DNA of 64,000 nt, taken from Vulpes vulpes. Its lineage: Eukaryota > Chordata > Mammalia > Carnivora > Canidae. The notes under the pieces are model-generated. The model was not told the DNA's origin. It ran no database searches and was given only the letters and a program-made list of their open reading frames with translations. This document shows, piece by piece, positions 49,901-60,939 of the stretch (within the stretch, counting starts at the first letter, position 1; each line of letters opens with the position of its first letter). The stretch is taken from contig NC_132785.1 in NCBI RefSeq assembly GCF_048418805.1, forward strand, positions 60,545,151 through 60,609,150, in the 5' to 3' direction. Position numbers and translations under genes: made by a program.

Positions 49901-50377
49901 ACTCAAACTGAAAATCTAAGTTAGGAATCTTCCAAATGTACTGTATATAGTAATAAACAAGTTATAGCAAAATCATACAATTCTGAAAGAAGTACTAAAA
50001 TGTGATCCAAGGCACATCAGAATTGTTTTCAAGTAAGTTAACTTGAATGTCCAGACCAAGACAGCATCAATGTCGCCTGGCTGGCCCCAATAATACCATC
50101 TGCTGGCTCACAGATCTGGCTGATACAAATGCTCTCTCAATACTAATTGTCGACTTCTCTAACCCACAAGTCAATTGGATATTCAATATGACAGAACACA
50201 AAGCATTTGCAAATTAGTTTGCATTTTGAAATTTAAATATTTAAACCCAGGATCCCTGGGTGGCGCAGCGGTTTGGCACCTGCCTTTGGCCCAGGGCGCG
50301 ATCCTGGAGACCTGGGATCGAATCCCACATCGGGCTCCCGGTGCATGGAGCCTGCTTCTCCCTCTGCCTATGTCTCT

Positions 50378-50410
<33 letters not shown>

Positions 50411-53400
50411 ACTATCATAAATAAATAAAAATTAAAAAAAAAATTTAAACCCAGAACTGCAGAGTGCTTTGAGGTTGAAGTACCAAGTGCGTGGTGGAGC
50501 CAGATGGCCTGCATGCACGCAGTGCAACCATGGAGAGAATACGCCAAAGGAACAACAGTAATACTGTAGAAGCAGGACTGGGACCTGGCTGGTCATACCC
50601 ACTTTAGCCTCAAGAAGATACGGCTTCTTTCGAATGTGGATTTTACACTCACCTAAACCCTTCTGCCCGGGGTTCTTAGCGAAGGTAAAGGTAAACTGAT
50701 AAAAATCCTTAAACTTCACTGTGTCCTTCAGTTCCTGCTCTAATCTTGGCAGAAGGGCTCTCAGCTTCTCCGTGCTGTCACACCTGCAAATGAGAGACAG
50801 TGCTGTGGAGGTGGGAGACGTCCTGTGCCCCCCAGCCCCTCGGCCCCCTGGTGCCTGCTGCAGGTGCCTGCCGGCTGCAGCACCCTGAGGCTTGTCCCAG
50901 TCCCTGGGAGGTCAGAGGCAGGAGGCAGACTGCTTGTGGGCCCCCTTCTGTGGCTGGAAGGACTCCATCGTTCCAGAACTGTGATGATGACAGCTGCACA
51001 GCTCTGTGAAGACACCAAAACCACTGACTGTAGACTAAGTGGGTGAACTCTATGGTATATGACTCATATCTTAAAAAAGAGGAAAAGGAAAAAATATTAA
51101 AAGGAAAAAACAAAATCCAAAGTTGCCTGCCTTCCTCTGTATGAGCTGGAATATAGATGCAGTTTCACCCACACAGGCCAGGGCCCTGGGATGATGGATG
51201 GGCAAATCAGAAAGACTCCAACTCCTCTGTGACCTTGGGGAGCCAAGCCACTCTGCCAGCCCACAAGCTCCTGATCTTGGACTCACTTCCTTACAGCAGG
51301 CTAGAGTAAAAAAAAACCAAGTATGATAAAACATAACTCCATTGCTTTAAAATTGGGTTTTCTGGGTTGGGGAAGGGGGAAATAGGTTGAGGGGATTGAG
51401 GACACTTATCATAATGAGCACTGAGTCATGTAGGAGTTGCTGATTCACGATGTGGTACACCTGGAACTGACATAACACTACTTATACTGGAATTGAAAAA
51501 ATAATTAAAAATAAATAAATAGTAAAATTGGATTTTCCTTCAAAAGGTCAACAGCCTTTGAGAATATTAAAAAGCCTTGGTGTGCCTGGGTGACTCCATC
51601 AGTGAAGCGTCTGCCTGGCTCAGGTCATGATCCTGGGGTCCTGGGGTTGAGCTCCACATCAGGCTCCCTGCTCAGGTGGGGAGAGTGGGAGGCTGCTTCT
51701 CCCTCCCCCTCTGCCCCTCCCCCTTGCTCATGCTCTCTCTCACATGCACTCCCACTCCCAAATATTTTTTTAAAATTTTAAAAATTAAAAAAGAATATTA
51801 AGATTTTAAAGCAGAAATCTAGAATAGTGAAAACCTAAAATTGTCTTTTTAATTTTGAGTACCCAGCAAGGAAAAGGATAACAGCCATGCTTCACTGATG
51901 AATGCACTCCGTCAGCAGGGCTGAGAGGGCAGAACACCTGTGTCAACACCCATAAGCCCAGGAGGCACAGGTGTACAGCTCTGGGGACCCATAGCAAGGG
52001 TGGTGGGGCAGCACCTGGGGCATGGCAGCGCTGTCCCATCCTGGCTTCTTCCCTGTGGGGCCACCATGTGCTCTCCTGTGTGCCTGCATCCCCCCACTCC
52101 TTGAAGGTCAGCTACCTGGTCTCTGAACTTGATAAATAGGAACTCGTGGTATTGTGTGCTGCCTTGGCCATAAGGCAAATGCACCTGTACACATGGATAT
52201 GTTCACTGGCTCCCCATTCTGTCCCACCAGTCTATTTTTCTCTGTAGTAGTGCCACATAGTCATAAATACTACAGCTTGAAAAGTAGAGAGTAAATCTTC
52301 CCATCTTGTTCTTTAGGAACTGCTGGCTATTCTTGACTGCATTTTCATATAAATTTTAGATCCATTTGTCAAGGGGCACCTGGGTGACTCAGGGGTTGAG
52401 CGCCTGCCTTTGGCTCAGGTCATGATCCTGGGGTGCTGGATCTTTTTTAAAAAATTTATTTATTTATTCATGAGAGTCACAGAGGAGAGGCAGACACAAA
52501 GGCAGAGGGAGAAGCAGGCTCTTTGCAGGAAGCCTGATACAGGACTCTATCCCTGGACCGGGATTACACCCTGAGCTGAAGGCAGATGTTCAACCGCTGA
52601 GCCACCCAGGCGTCCCAATAAATACATATCTTAAAAAAAAAAAAAATCCACTTGTCAAATTACACATACAAATACACATAACACTACTTATGCGGTTTTG
52701 ATTCATATCACACTGAGAGTATAGATATATTTAGGGATAAAATACTGACTGTCCCAACCTATGAATGATGTTTATATCTCTATTTATTCAGGTATCCTGC
52801 CTCTCAGTGAGTTGTTTTCTCTATGGGGAGGTAGTACACACCTTTAATTAGATTTATCCTAGGTGTTTTGTAGTTTTGATATTACTGAAAATGACATTTT
52901 TAAAATTCACTTTGTTGTATTGTTGCATTCAGTGTTCTAAAATAAGACTGATTTTTGTTTGATCTTGGGTCCTGCAGTTTAGCTAAACTCACTTATTGAT
53001 TCGAATATTTTATCTGTGGATCAGACCAGCTAACACCTCCTGTTCAATGCTGAATAAAAGCAGGCATTCATGTGGCAGTTAAGTATAATATTTCTGCAGG
53101 ATTTGGCAGGAAAAGGGGGGTGGTCAGTTTGAGGACCTGGTATTTTTTTTTTTTTTTTAAGATTTTATTTATTCATGAGAGACACACAGAGAGAGGCAGA
53201 GACATAGGCAGAGGGAGAAGCAGGCTCCCCACCAGGAGCCTGATGTGGGACCCAATCCTGAACTTCAGGATCATGCCATGAGCTGAAGGAAGATACTCAA
53301 CCACTGAACCACACAAGTGTCCCGAGGATCCTGGTAGTCTTGGTTTGTGCTAAATTCCCTTTAAAAAAAAAAAAAAATGAATGAAATGGAATTTTATCAA

Positions 53401-56400
53401 ACTCATTTTATATACTGAGATAATCCCTTTTCTATTGTTACTGTGATAAATTATGTTGATTGGACTTTGTAATGTTAAACAAACCTCAGAATCCTGGACA
53501 ATAACAAACTTTGTCATGATAAATTATCCTGGTTTTTGGTTGACTTGTTTTGGGGGCTAGGTATAGTTTGCTGATAATTTCTCTAAGATTTCTGCATCTT
53601 ATGCATCTTTTGATTCTTATGAGAGTAGCCAATAAATTTCCACTCTCAAAATATCCTTTTGTGCTCACTTTAGCAACATACATACTAAAATATCCTTTCT
53701 AGGTTTTGTTATCCGGTTGTGTTGGCCTCAAAACAAATTACAAAGTGTTTCTTCCTGTACAATTCTCTAAAGAGGTCATGCCAAATTAGTATTATTCTCT
53801 TCATTAAATGTTTTGTAGGATGTGCTGGTGCACCAATCCTGGTCAATTGTTTTCTTTTTGAAAAGAAATATTTTTAGATCATGGCTTCAAATTTTTTAAG
53901 AGTTATTATGTGTCCATTTCAGTAAATTGTATTTTTAAGACAATTCCTCTCTTGCATCGTTTTCACATTTACTAGCATAGAGTTGTTGGTAATATATTCT
54001 TATCTTTCGGGGCAACTGAGTGGTTCAATGGGTTAAGCATCTCTTCAGCTTAGGTCATAATGCAAGGGTCTTGCTCATCGGGGAGCCTGCTTCTCCCTCT
54101 CCCTCTGCTTCTGCCCCCAACTCGTGCTTGCCCCCTCTTTCAAATAAACAAAAAATACAGATTTGTTTCTTTTAACGTCTATAGGGTCTATAGTGATGTC
54201 TCCCTTTTCATCCCATATTGGTTGTTACTTTTTGTAATTCTTTTCAAACAACAAGCCCTGGGTTTATGGATCCTTTCTATTGACTTCATTTCTATTTCCT
54301 TAAATTACACTGACTGTTCAAAAAAATTAGTTCCTACCCTCTACACTCTTTGAGTTTAACTTCCTGCTCTTTTTCTACTTCTTGAGGTGGATGCTTTGCT
54401 TATTGATTTTCAACTCTTCCTTCTAAAATATGCATTTAGGAAGTTAAATCCTACAAGTCTTCATGTGAAGCATTTCCTTCATCATTCAAAATATTTTCTA
54501 ATTTCCACTGTAACTTCTTCTTATTCCCAAGGGTAATTCAGGAGTATACAGTATTTACACATATTTCAACCTACCAAGTTATCTTTTTGTTATATTTCTA
54601 CCTTAATTGTATTATGGTCAGAAAACATAGTCTGTATCATTTTAATTCTTTGAAATTTGTTGCAACTTAGTTTATGGTCAATATTTATAAATGGCCTACT
54701 TTTCTGAAAAGAATATGTATTTTTCAACATCAAAGCCAATGTTCTAAGCATGTCCATTAGGCCATTTATTGTGCTGTCCAAATCTCCTATTTCCTTATGG
54801 ATTTGTCACCTGCTCATTCTATCAGTTGGTAAGGTATGTGAGAATTCCCTGCTTTGACAAATTGCAGATTTATATCTTTCTCTTTGTAGTGTTTATTTTT
54901 GCTTTAAATAATCCAGTGCTTTCCATGTGAAATAAACCCTTCCTCATTATGAAATGTCCTTCATTATCTCTAGAATTACTTTTTGCTTTAGCTTATTTTA
55001 ATATTGACATAGCCACACCAAAATTTTCTTGTAAATATTTGCAAATTACATCAACTTTTATCCTTCAAATTGTTGTGTCCTTATGTTTTAATTGTATCTA
55101 TTGTAAACAGTATACACAATAATTGAGTTGATTTTCTACAATCCATCCAGTATTTACTTACATTTAATGTAATTATGTAAATGCTGACACATTGCCTTTA
55201 AATCCTCCATTTTATCACGTGCTTGCTATTTGTCCTGCATTAAGCTAATTTTCCTGAAGTTTTTTCTCACATTCTTTTGAATTTTTTCTTCTTTTATTCC
55301 TGCTCCTTTAGAAATTATACATGAATCACACATCCTCTACCATTTTTATCATAATTTTAACACACACACAGAGAGCAAGTATCTTTTCCCACTATTCTGT
55401 CCTTTAAACAGTATGTCTTATTAAACAGAGCTCTTAACTGTGATGAAGTCCAATTTATTAATTTTTTCCTTTGTGGCTAGTGCTTTTTATATCTTCTCCA
55501 AAAAGTGTCTCTTAATCTGTATTTTAACAAATCATTCTCCCATGTTTTGTCTAGAACTTTACAGTTTTAAGATTCCTGTATAGGTGTGTAATCCAGCCCA
55601 TATCCATCGCTAGGGGTGGCCCATGCATGCTCTGAAGCAGGGGTGACATGTTCTCAGGCTCACCTGGTTATTTCTGTATCAACTATTGAAAAGATTCTTC
55701 TTTCCCCACTGAAATATAAAACTTGACGAACAGTCTTTAAGCAGATAAAAAAAGTACGAAGAGGGACACCTGGGTGGCTCAGTGGTTGAGTGTCTGCCTT
55801 CAGCTCAGGTTGTGATCCTGGAGTCCTGGGATCAAGTCCCTCATCGGGCTCCTCACAGGGAGCCTGCTTCTTCCTCTGCCTATGTCTCTGCCTCTCTGCA
55901 TCTCTCATGAATAAATAAATAAAATCTTAAAAAAAAAAAAAAAGCAGGAATACTTCACTACTTCATTTCAAAACTTACCTAATGCTACAATAATGAAGCC
56001 TGTGTGCTTGCAGGGTAAAGGATAAATAGACCCACTAAATACGATAGAGTCCAGAAACATATCCACAACACGGCCAATTTCTTGTTTTTACAAAGATGCC
56101 AAGGAATTTCATAAAGTTTACTCAGTTCACTTATGAATCCACAAGCCCTCAAAGAAAGGGTGTAGGATTAACTGTTAAAGGCAGATATTCCAACCACTGT
56201 CAAGAGTTAATAGCCAGGAAAATGTGAAAAATAGCAATAGAGCAGAAACAAAACCAAAGGATTTTTTAGTGGTGTTTAGACTATAACAGTCTCTTACATC
56301 TCTAAAAGCACTTAAGTTATCTGTAAAATATAGTTTACTGTCACGTTAACAATACTTAACATACAGCACTTTAATATTTACAAAGTGCTTTCCCCTTTAA

Positions 56401-58561
56401 CTGCCCTGTGAGATGTGAAGAAAAGCACTATCAATCAGCACCAACTACAATCTTAAATTATATTCTATACATTCCATAGAAGAAAGCATGAATTTATCTA
56501 GCACAGTTTGGGAAGATTCATACTCAAAATCTTTAAAATATGTTTTTTAATTTATAACACTTAGTAGAATAATAGACAGGAATTTTTAAAATTCACCAGT
56601 ACAGCATATTTTTAGATAATGCCTAAGAAATGCCAGTAAGTGTTTTTATAAGAGGTACTTATTTCCAAAATCTCCCCCTTGGGGGAGGTTTAGTGGATGG
56701 GATAAATGGTATTACAATGCCAAGTGTATGCTGCTTTAATAGGTATCTTCCGTTCCAAAATCCCCTGTAATTCACCTAGGTTTTCCTGAGTGCAGAGAAC
56801 ACGAAGCAACATGCTGTTATGCCATTGTCACAGTGATGTCTTTTGTTTGATTTTATACAACCACCAACAATACAATAAGTCTTACAGAGTTTATCATCTA
56901 AACAGATAAAGCCAATAAATATAACAGATTCATCAGTTTAGTGGAAAACATATGTTCCATTTTTTCTGCTGGGATTTTGTAAGTACATGCCTTTAAGAAC
57001 ATGTTTACCTTAGACTTTTAAGCTCCTTCAGCAGCTAAAAATAAGCTAGTTTAAGTTGTCAACATCAAAATATCACAATATCAGCAAGTCAAGCATGCTG
57101 GCATTTATACCACCCCACGAAATAGCTCAGGAAGCTTAATGATCAAAAAGCATTTATGTTACATGCTTTCATTTGCTTCTCTGACTTATCTGACAAGTGA
57201 GACACATTTTAAGTTATTAAGGAAGCTTTTATGCCAACCCTGGTTGGGATAGGCAGAACAGAGAAGTGTTACAAGCAAAAAACCAAAATGGTATTTTATT
57301 AATGTTTAACATAGCAACACAAAAAAATTACACATTCAGGATTAAGTATCATGAAATAAATTGAATGGCTGAAAACAAACAAAAACACCCTGATATTTAC
57401 TGTGAATTCAAAACAGGAAGGATAAAAATTAAAAAGAAAAAGTAAATTACAAAAGGGATTAATCTAAATAAAAATATTAAATAAAACTCTAACAGGAATT
57501 TAAAAGGAAACCAAAACCTTAATAGAGCGGAGGCAAAGAAAATGTATAAGAAAGAAAATAAATTAATTTGAAATTAATGTTCACAGGCTGTTGAAAAATA
57601 ATTAATGTTGAAAGCATTTTCCTTTTTGAAAAAGTTTAAAGTGAGATCAATTTACTTACCCAAGCTCTGTCATGCCATCTATAAACTCCTTTTTGCTAAA
57701 TTCACATTGTGTCGCTGCCTTGAATTTCCATGCTATAACCAAAACGCTGACACTGGCAGGATCAAGGCTTAAGTCATCACAAAACTGTTGAATCCCATCA
57801 ATTCCAATTTTATTTTCATCTTGTGGGTCTACAGTGAAAATCAAGAGAGAAAGAAATTACGCTGTTTTGAAAAGTACCGCTAATGGGTGGTTGGATTCCT
57901 AGCCCTAGCAAGCATGATACATCAATCAGTGGTAAGAAAAAAATTAATTTCCATAAAGTAAAATAAATATTCAAGTTTACACAATTCTAGTTTGCCCAAA
58001 GGCATACTGCTACAAAAAAAAAAAAAAAATACTGCATTGTGGGGCACCTGGCTGGCTCAGTCAGGGGAATGCATGGCTCTTGATCTCAGGGGCATGAGTT
58101 TGAACCCCACATTGAGTGTGGAGATTATTTAAAAATTTTTAAAAATCTATAATTTAAAAAAAATACTGAATTTTTAAAGTGTTTACCATATTAAGTTATC
58201 ACAACCCTGCCAAAACAATAGAGAAACTAATGTTTTTCTTTTTTCTTTATTATTTTTTACATTTATTTATTTATTTATTTTTAAAGATTTTATTTATTTA
58301 TGCACGAGAGACACAGAGAGAGAGCAGAGACATAGGCAGAGAGAGAAGCAGGCTCCTCACAGGGAGCCCAATGAGGGACGTCATCCCTGAACTGGAATCA
58401 TGCCCTGAGCTGAAGGTAGACACTTAACCGCTGAGACACCCAGGCATCCCATTTTTTAATTTAAATTCAATTTGTCAACATATAGTATAATACCCAGTGA
58501 TCATCTCATCAAGCAGTGTTTTTCTTTTTTCTTTAAGATTTTTTATTTACTTATTAAAGAG

Positions 58562-58593
<32 letters not shown>

Positions 58594-60939
58594 GCACAGA
58601 GGCACAGGCAGAGAGGCAGAGGGAGAAGCAGGCTCCGTGCAGGGAGCCTGACATGGGACTTGATCCCGGGTCTCCAAGATCAGGCCCTGGGCTGAAGGCA
58701 GCGCTAAACCATTGAGCCACCCGAGGTTGCCCTGTTTTTCTTTTATTTTTTTTTTTTTAAAGATTTTATTTATTTATTCATGATAGTCACACACAGAGAG
58801 AGAGAGAGAGGCAGAAACACAGGCAGGGGGAGAAGCAGGCTCCATGCAGGGAGCCGGACGTGGGATTCGATCCCAGGTCTCCAGGATCGCGCCTTGGGCC
58901 AAAGGCAGGCGCCAAACCGCTGCGCCACCCAGGGATCCCGCTGTTTTTCTTTTTAATGTGATTTCATTTGCTATAACTTTAATACTACTGTACAACATTT
59001 AGACTTCAAAATCATTAAGTTCATGTATCCACATTTAATGCCTTAGAAATTCAGGCCTCCCTAACTCCCATTTCTGGTCTGGAAATGAAATTAAGGAACT
59101 TAGCATTTCTTCAACAGAAAATCAAATAATAAAGTCTATTAGAAAAATCTCAGCAAGACTTCAACAAACTAGGTCTAATAAAAATGCATGTACACTAATA
59201 TCTTATCATGACATAAACATTAATTCTGTTAGTTTAGAAGGTACAAAGAGAAAATTTGTAGCTTCTTTGCTTAAATGAAGATTAGGTGTGATAAACTTTT
59301 CTTCCATTGTATAAAATTTAACTTTGGTCATTTAAGTACGTACTACATTTTAATAGACATGTTACCAAAATAAAAGAAAACGTATGCCATAAAGTAAACA
59401 AATGAAAGTACAGGCTTCCTCACAGCCTCTTCTCCTGCATAACGATAGAGTAGTGTCCCAAGGGCTTCTGCTTCTCACCCAGCTTCCTCATCAATGCTCC
59501 CAAAGGTACTGATCTTCAGGAGAGCAAAATTGTCCTCCATGCCCTCACCTCATAAATTTCACTTGCAATAATACTATTTGAAAGTAATTTTCAGAGGACT
59601 CATTCCTTCGTATACATGAACATAAACCAGCATATTTGTCAACAGTCTTTGAACAATATGTTTATTTCTGGAGTCCAAGATGATAGCACAACATGTCTAC
59701 TTTAAATGACAAGATTTGCATGAATAAAGTTAAATGATGAAAGGATGCTGTTTAAAGAAATAATTATCACATAAAGTATTTTTTTAAGGTGCTAGATATA
59801 TTTGAATCACTTCAGAAATCTGCACAGCATGTGATTCATTCACAATTAGCTCCACAATTACCTTAGCCAAAAACATTGAAAGCATATTACAGCTTATTAA
59901 AAATGATTTTTCATTTTGGAAAACCAATGCTCATTTTTCAAATACAAAGCTGATCTTTCCACCACAGAGTATGTTTCTGTGCCAAAGATTTTTTAAAAAT
60001 ATAATTTTTCATCTATCTTCAGATCTAAATAGGTTAAAAAATACACATGGTATTTTCAAAAGTAAAAAATGAAAATGATACATAAATAATACATAAACAA
60101 GAATTAAAGCCAAGGAGTTATACTTGTTTGGGTTAATACTTGTTTAAATGAGGTTGCTGTTTTTGTCTTTAAATTTGGGAAATAAAGTTAACCTTAGAAA
60201 GTGCTAGAAAGAAAGAAAAAACTCTTGAATAGTAGTTGACCCTCCAAATGCCCCACAGATTGACATCTGATATGGAATATGACAGCCTGCTGAGTGATCT
60301 GGATCTGTGCATATCTGTCACACAGACGTATCTGTGCAGCACAACCATATTTCAATAGGGAAAGCTCCATTCTAAGTGCTGATTTTAATTTTAAAAACAA
60401 CTGTCCCCAATTTATAACACAAAAGTTTCTTTGCTAAGAGCTTTTCCCCACCTTGGCCTCCCCAACAGCCAAGGTGCTCTAGGGCCACCTGGCTACACCG
60501 CATTAGCAGGAAGTCAACTTTTACCCTCACGTCAGATCAACTTCTTGATGAGCCTTTTCACTCTAACCCTCCAACTCCCGGGGCAGCGTGGGGGCCACCG
60601 GTGGTGGCTGGGACAGCCACCTCCCAGCTGGCCGAGCACACCTCAGACCCTGCCTGGAACGGGGTGTGTGCGTGTGTGTGTGTGTGTGTGTATGTGTGTG
60701 TGACGGGACACCACAGCTCCACCTGCAGACCCCACTCCTGGCATCCCACCCCAGCCATCAATGGTCCCTGGTTGAGGTCCCCTTGACACAGATTGGAGTA
60801 CAGAATCCTGCTCCCCGGAGACGGTGAGGGGCTGTCTGCCCTGGCCCCCACCAGCCCCAGCCATCTCTCACCTCTTACCTTTGTACCTGTTGTAAAGCTG
60901 CTCCAGCTTCTTCTTGTCCACGGCGTCTCTCATGGGCTC
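34894..60939 (-). CDS. DCUN1D2: DCUN1D2 (DCN1-like protein 2), 3' part, 6 visible coding exons
   Basis: Exons 60939-60879, 57828-57660, 50783-50653, 37991-37909, 36253-36157 and 34973-34894 have AG/GT borders and join in frame to 621 nt (206 codons plus TAG), ending [13 protein letters not shown]. With about 53 codons in exons beyond position 64000, the total would be the 259 residues usual for DCNL1/2. The product is a co-E3 that binds the cullin WHB domain and N-acetylated UBE2M/UBE2F to speed cullin neddylation. The visible part carries the whole PONY domain. The Asp-Ala-Asp patch that contacts cullin is intact: Asp in RDTWNLL, Ala in GAWPV, Asp in LIDDF. Paralog DCUN1D1 is less likely, because residues such as [15 protein letters not shown] and EYARPVVTG fit DCUN1D2. 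UBA-encoding exons are not in the window. Confidence 0.95.
36157..36253 (-). CDS. DCUN1D2: DCUN1D2 exon, fifth visible
   Basis: A 97-nt exon with acceptor TATTAG|GAGCATC and donor GAAGAAG|GTACG. It encodes [20 protein letters not shown] through SNYDEE, including the first Asp of the cullin-binding patch. Confidence 0.95.
36254..37908. other. DCUN1D2 intron without recognised features
   Basis: Possibly an old unidentified repeat at 36830-37090; no exon seen. Confidence 0.4.
37909..37991 (-). CDS. DCUN1D2: DCUN1D2 exon, fourth visible
   Basis: An 83-nt exon with acceptor TTGCCAG|ACTTAG and donor TTATTG|GTAAGTG. It encodes [20 protein letters not shown] and then DLWNTFLL, ending in phase 0. 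Confidence 0.95.
39028..39137 (+). mobile_element. Old short CAN-SINE
   Basis: GGGGCATCTGGTAGGCTCAG head and AAATAAAACTTAA tail. The flanks AAAGTAGTGCTG and AAAGTAGAGCTG look like a target-site duplication. Confidence 0.75.
39719..39872 (+). mobile_element. CAN-SINE
   Basis: GGGCACCTGGGTGGTTCAG head, CT-rich region, AATAAATAAAATATTT tail. ACAGTTACA / ACAGTTATA flanks suggest a short duplication. Confidence 0.88.
40204..40801 (+). pseudogene. FRG1P: FRG1 processed pseudogene, 5'-truncated
   Basis: An intronless copy of the C-terminal ~166 codons of FRG1, an actin-bundling, splicing-associated protein with a beta-trefoil fold. It starts [20 protein letters not shown] and ends [15 protein letters not shown] (stop 40702-40704). 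It is followed by a short 3' UTR, AATAAA at 40750-40755 and a 21-base A tail (40781-40801), the marks of an L1-mediated retrocopy. Exons 5' of this point are missing. The frame is unbroken and even extends upstream to an ATG at 40132 through 24 unrelated codons. It sits in a DCUN1D2 intron, antisense to the host gene. I found no clear target-site duplication. Most likely not expressed, but recent enough to keep an open frame. Confidence 0.93.
42785..43470 (+). mobile_element. Old L1M 3' end
   Basis: Sense-strand order typical of L1 3' ends: ACAAGGATGTGGAGAAAG, ATTTACTATACAACCCAACA, ACAGCAGCACTGCTCACAAT, GGTGGAAACAACCCCAGTG, TTCTGGAGATGGCTGGTGGT. Strongly diverged. Confidence 0.8.
43596..43771 (-). 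mobile_element. Old CAN-SINE, diverged
   Basis: The reverse complement shows the tRNA-like head (GTGGCTCAGCCAGTTGAACC) and promoter box order, but is strongly diverged. Confidence 0.65.
43888..44067 (+). mobile_element. SINEC_Cf, young
   Basis: Full body with a perfect 15-bp duplication AAATTTCTGTGAATC at 43873-43887 and 44068-44082. Confidence 0.95.
45441..45622 (-). mobile_element. CAN-SINE, young
   Basis: Reverse-oriented body with a perfect 17-bp duplication CTGCAGTCCTAAATTTG at 45424-45440 and 45623-45639. Confidence 0.95.
45990..46022. repeat. (AAAC)n microsatellite
   Basis: About eight AAAC units. Confidence 0.95.
47715..47881 (+). mobile_element. Old CAN-SINE
   Basis: Diverged body with (AAT)n and A-rich tail. 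Flanks AAATGTAGGCAAGG (47701-47714) and AAATGTGGGCAAGG (47882-47895) form a 14-bp duplication with one mismatch. Confidence 0.8.
48315..48478 (+). repeat. Tandem array of ~10-12 bp CTCAGGGTCAG-like units
   Basis: CAGGGTCAG, CAGGGTCGGC, CAGGGCCGGC, CAGGGTCAAC and similar units recur about fifteen times with small changes. No open function is seen. Confidence 0.9.
49528..49716 (+). mobile_element. SINEC_Cf
   Basis: Full SINEC_Cf body with a (CT)n stretch and A-rich tail. AAAACATTTTTTTCT before and AAACCATTTTTTCT after resemble a target-site duplication. Confidence 0.92.
50251..50442 (+). mobile_element. SINEC_Cf, young
   Basis: Full body with a long (CT)n and the duplication ATTTAAACCCAG at 50239-50250 and 50443-50454. 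It ends about 210 bp from a DCUN1D2 exon border. Confidence 0.93.
50653..50783 (-). CDS. DCUN1D2: DCUN1D2 exon, third visible
   Basis: A 131-nt exon with acceptor TTTGCAG|GTGTGAC and donor GGTTTAG|GTGAGTG. It encodes [20 protein letters not shown] and then [20 protein letters not shown]. Confidence 0.95.
51360..51525 (+). mobile_element. L1 3' terminal fragment
   Basis: Carnivore L1 3' end wording (ATAATGAGCACTGAGTCATG, TGGTACACCTGGAACTGACA) followed by an A-rich tail. Confidence 0.6.
51577..51790 (+). mobile_element. Old CAN-SINE
   Basis: TGGTGTGCCTGGGTGACTCC head and a CT/C-rich region. AGAATATTAA occurs on both sides (51561 and 51792). Confidence 0.8.
52373..52645. mobile_element. CAN-SINE with a second SINE nested in reverse
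   Basis: A plus-strand SINE head (52373-52442) is followed by a complete minus-strand SINE (about 52446-52616, ending GCGTCCC) and then an A-rich tail (52617-52645). ATCCATTTGTCAA (52360-52372) and ATCCACTTGTCAA (52646-52658) flank the whole unit. Confidence 0.85.
53143..53323 (-). mobile_element. CAN-SINE
   Basis: Reverse-oriented body with a T-run. GAGGACCTGGTA / GAGGATCCTGGTA flanks are an imperfect duplication. Confidence 0.9.
54008..54155 (+). mobile_element. CAN-SINE, degraded
   Basis: Diverged and internally shortened head (GGGGCAACTGAGTGGTTCAA) with a CT-rich part and AAATAAACAAAAAAT tail. Confidence 0.75.
55763..55943 (+). mobile_element. CAN-SINE
   Basis: GGGACACCTGGGTGGCTCAG head, full body and an AATAAATAAATAAAATC A-tail. 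Confidence 0.92.
55950..57659. other. DCUN1D2 intron, A/T-rich
   Basis: No gene or clear repeat recognised between the SINE at 55.8 kb and the exon at 57660. Confidence 0.5.
57660..57828 (-). CDS. DCUN1D2: DCUN1D2 exon, second visible
   Basis: A 169-nt exon with acceptor CTGTAG|ACCCAC and donor GCTTGG|GTAAGT. It encodes [20 protein letters not shown] through [18 protein letters not shown], the EF-hand-like first half of the PONY domain. Confidence 0.95.
58041..58160 (+). mobile_element. Old short CAN-SINE
   Basis: GGGGCACCTGGCTGGCTCAG head without the CT-rich part. AAAATACTG recurs on both sides. Confidence 0.75.
58261..58450 (-). mobile_element. CAN-SINE
   Basis: Reverse body (AAAGATTTTATTTATTTATG ... 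CACCCAGGCATCCC). Confidence 0.9.
58452..58516 (-). mobile_element. L1 3' end scrap
   Basis: TTCAATTTGTCAACATATAG and AATACCCAGTGATCATCTCA are the antisense of a carnivore L1 3' end. Confidence 0.5.
58533..58731 (-). mobile_element. CAN-SINE with (CA)n
   Basis: Reverse body with an internal (CA)n run at about 58562-58590. Followed by CTGTTTTTCTTTTAT, which resembles the GTGTTTTTCTTTTTT before it. Confidence 0.9.
58747..58940 (-). mobile_element. SINEC_Cf, next to the previous SINE
   Basis: Reverse SINEC_Cf body. CTGTTTTTCTTTTAT (58732) and CTGTTTTTCTTTTTA (58941) flank it, so two SINEs used the same short target. Confidence 0.92.
58945..60878. other. DCUN1D2 intron, A/T-rich, no feature except the TG repeat
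   Basis: No exon, RNA or recognisable mobile element seen. Confidence 0.5.
60664..60702. repeat. (TG)n microsatellite
   Basis: TG run with two interruptions (CG, TA), about 150 bp from a DCUN1D2 exon. Confidence 0.97.
60879..60939 (-). CDS. DCUN1D2: DCUN1D2 exon, first visible (start of PONY domain)
   Basis: A 61-nt exon with acceptor CCTTAAG|GAGCCC and donor TACAAAG|GTAAG. It encodes [20 protein letters not shown] and ends in phase 1. Confidence 0.9.

Larger units (their letters stand above)
52215..55570 (-). mobile_element. Long old L1M, ORF2 region, interrupted by three SINE insertions
   Basis: Read in antisense, the order follows L1 ORF2 and flanking segments: TATTCTTGACTGCATTTTCA, GTGTTGGCCTCAAAACAAAT, ACTAGCATAGAGTTGTTGGT, TATTATGGTCAGAAAACATA, TCCAGTATTTACTTACATTT. 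There are many stops and indels, so it is dead. It spans about 3.3 kb in one orientation in a DCUN1D2 intron. Confidence 0.75.

Noticed and set aside
50175..50411. Open frames ending in SLSLSL within SINEs (also 33087-33275, 43802-44050, 58774-58998, 63117-63320)
   Set aside because: They are translations of the SINE CT-rich region and recur with every copy.
57656..57844. A free-standing 62-residue protein starting [12 protein letters not shown]
   Set aside because: The first residues are intron; the rest is a DCUN1D2 exon with clear acceptor and donor.
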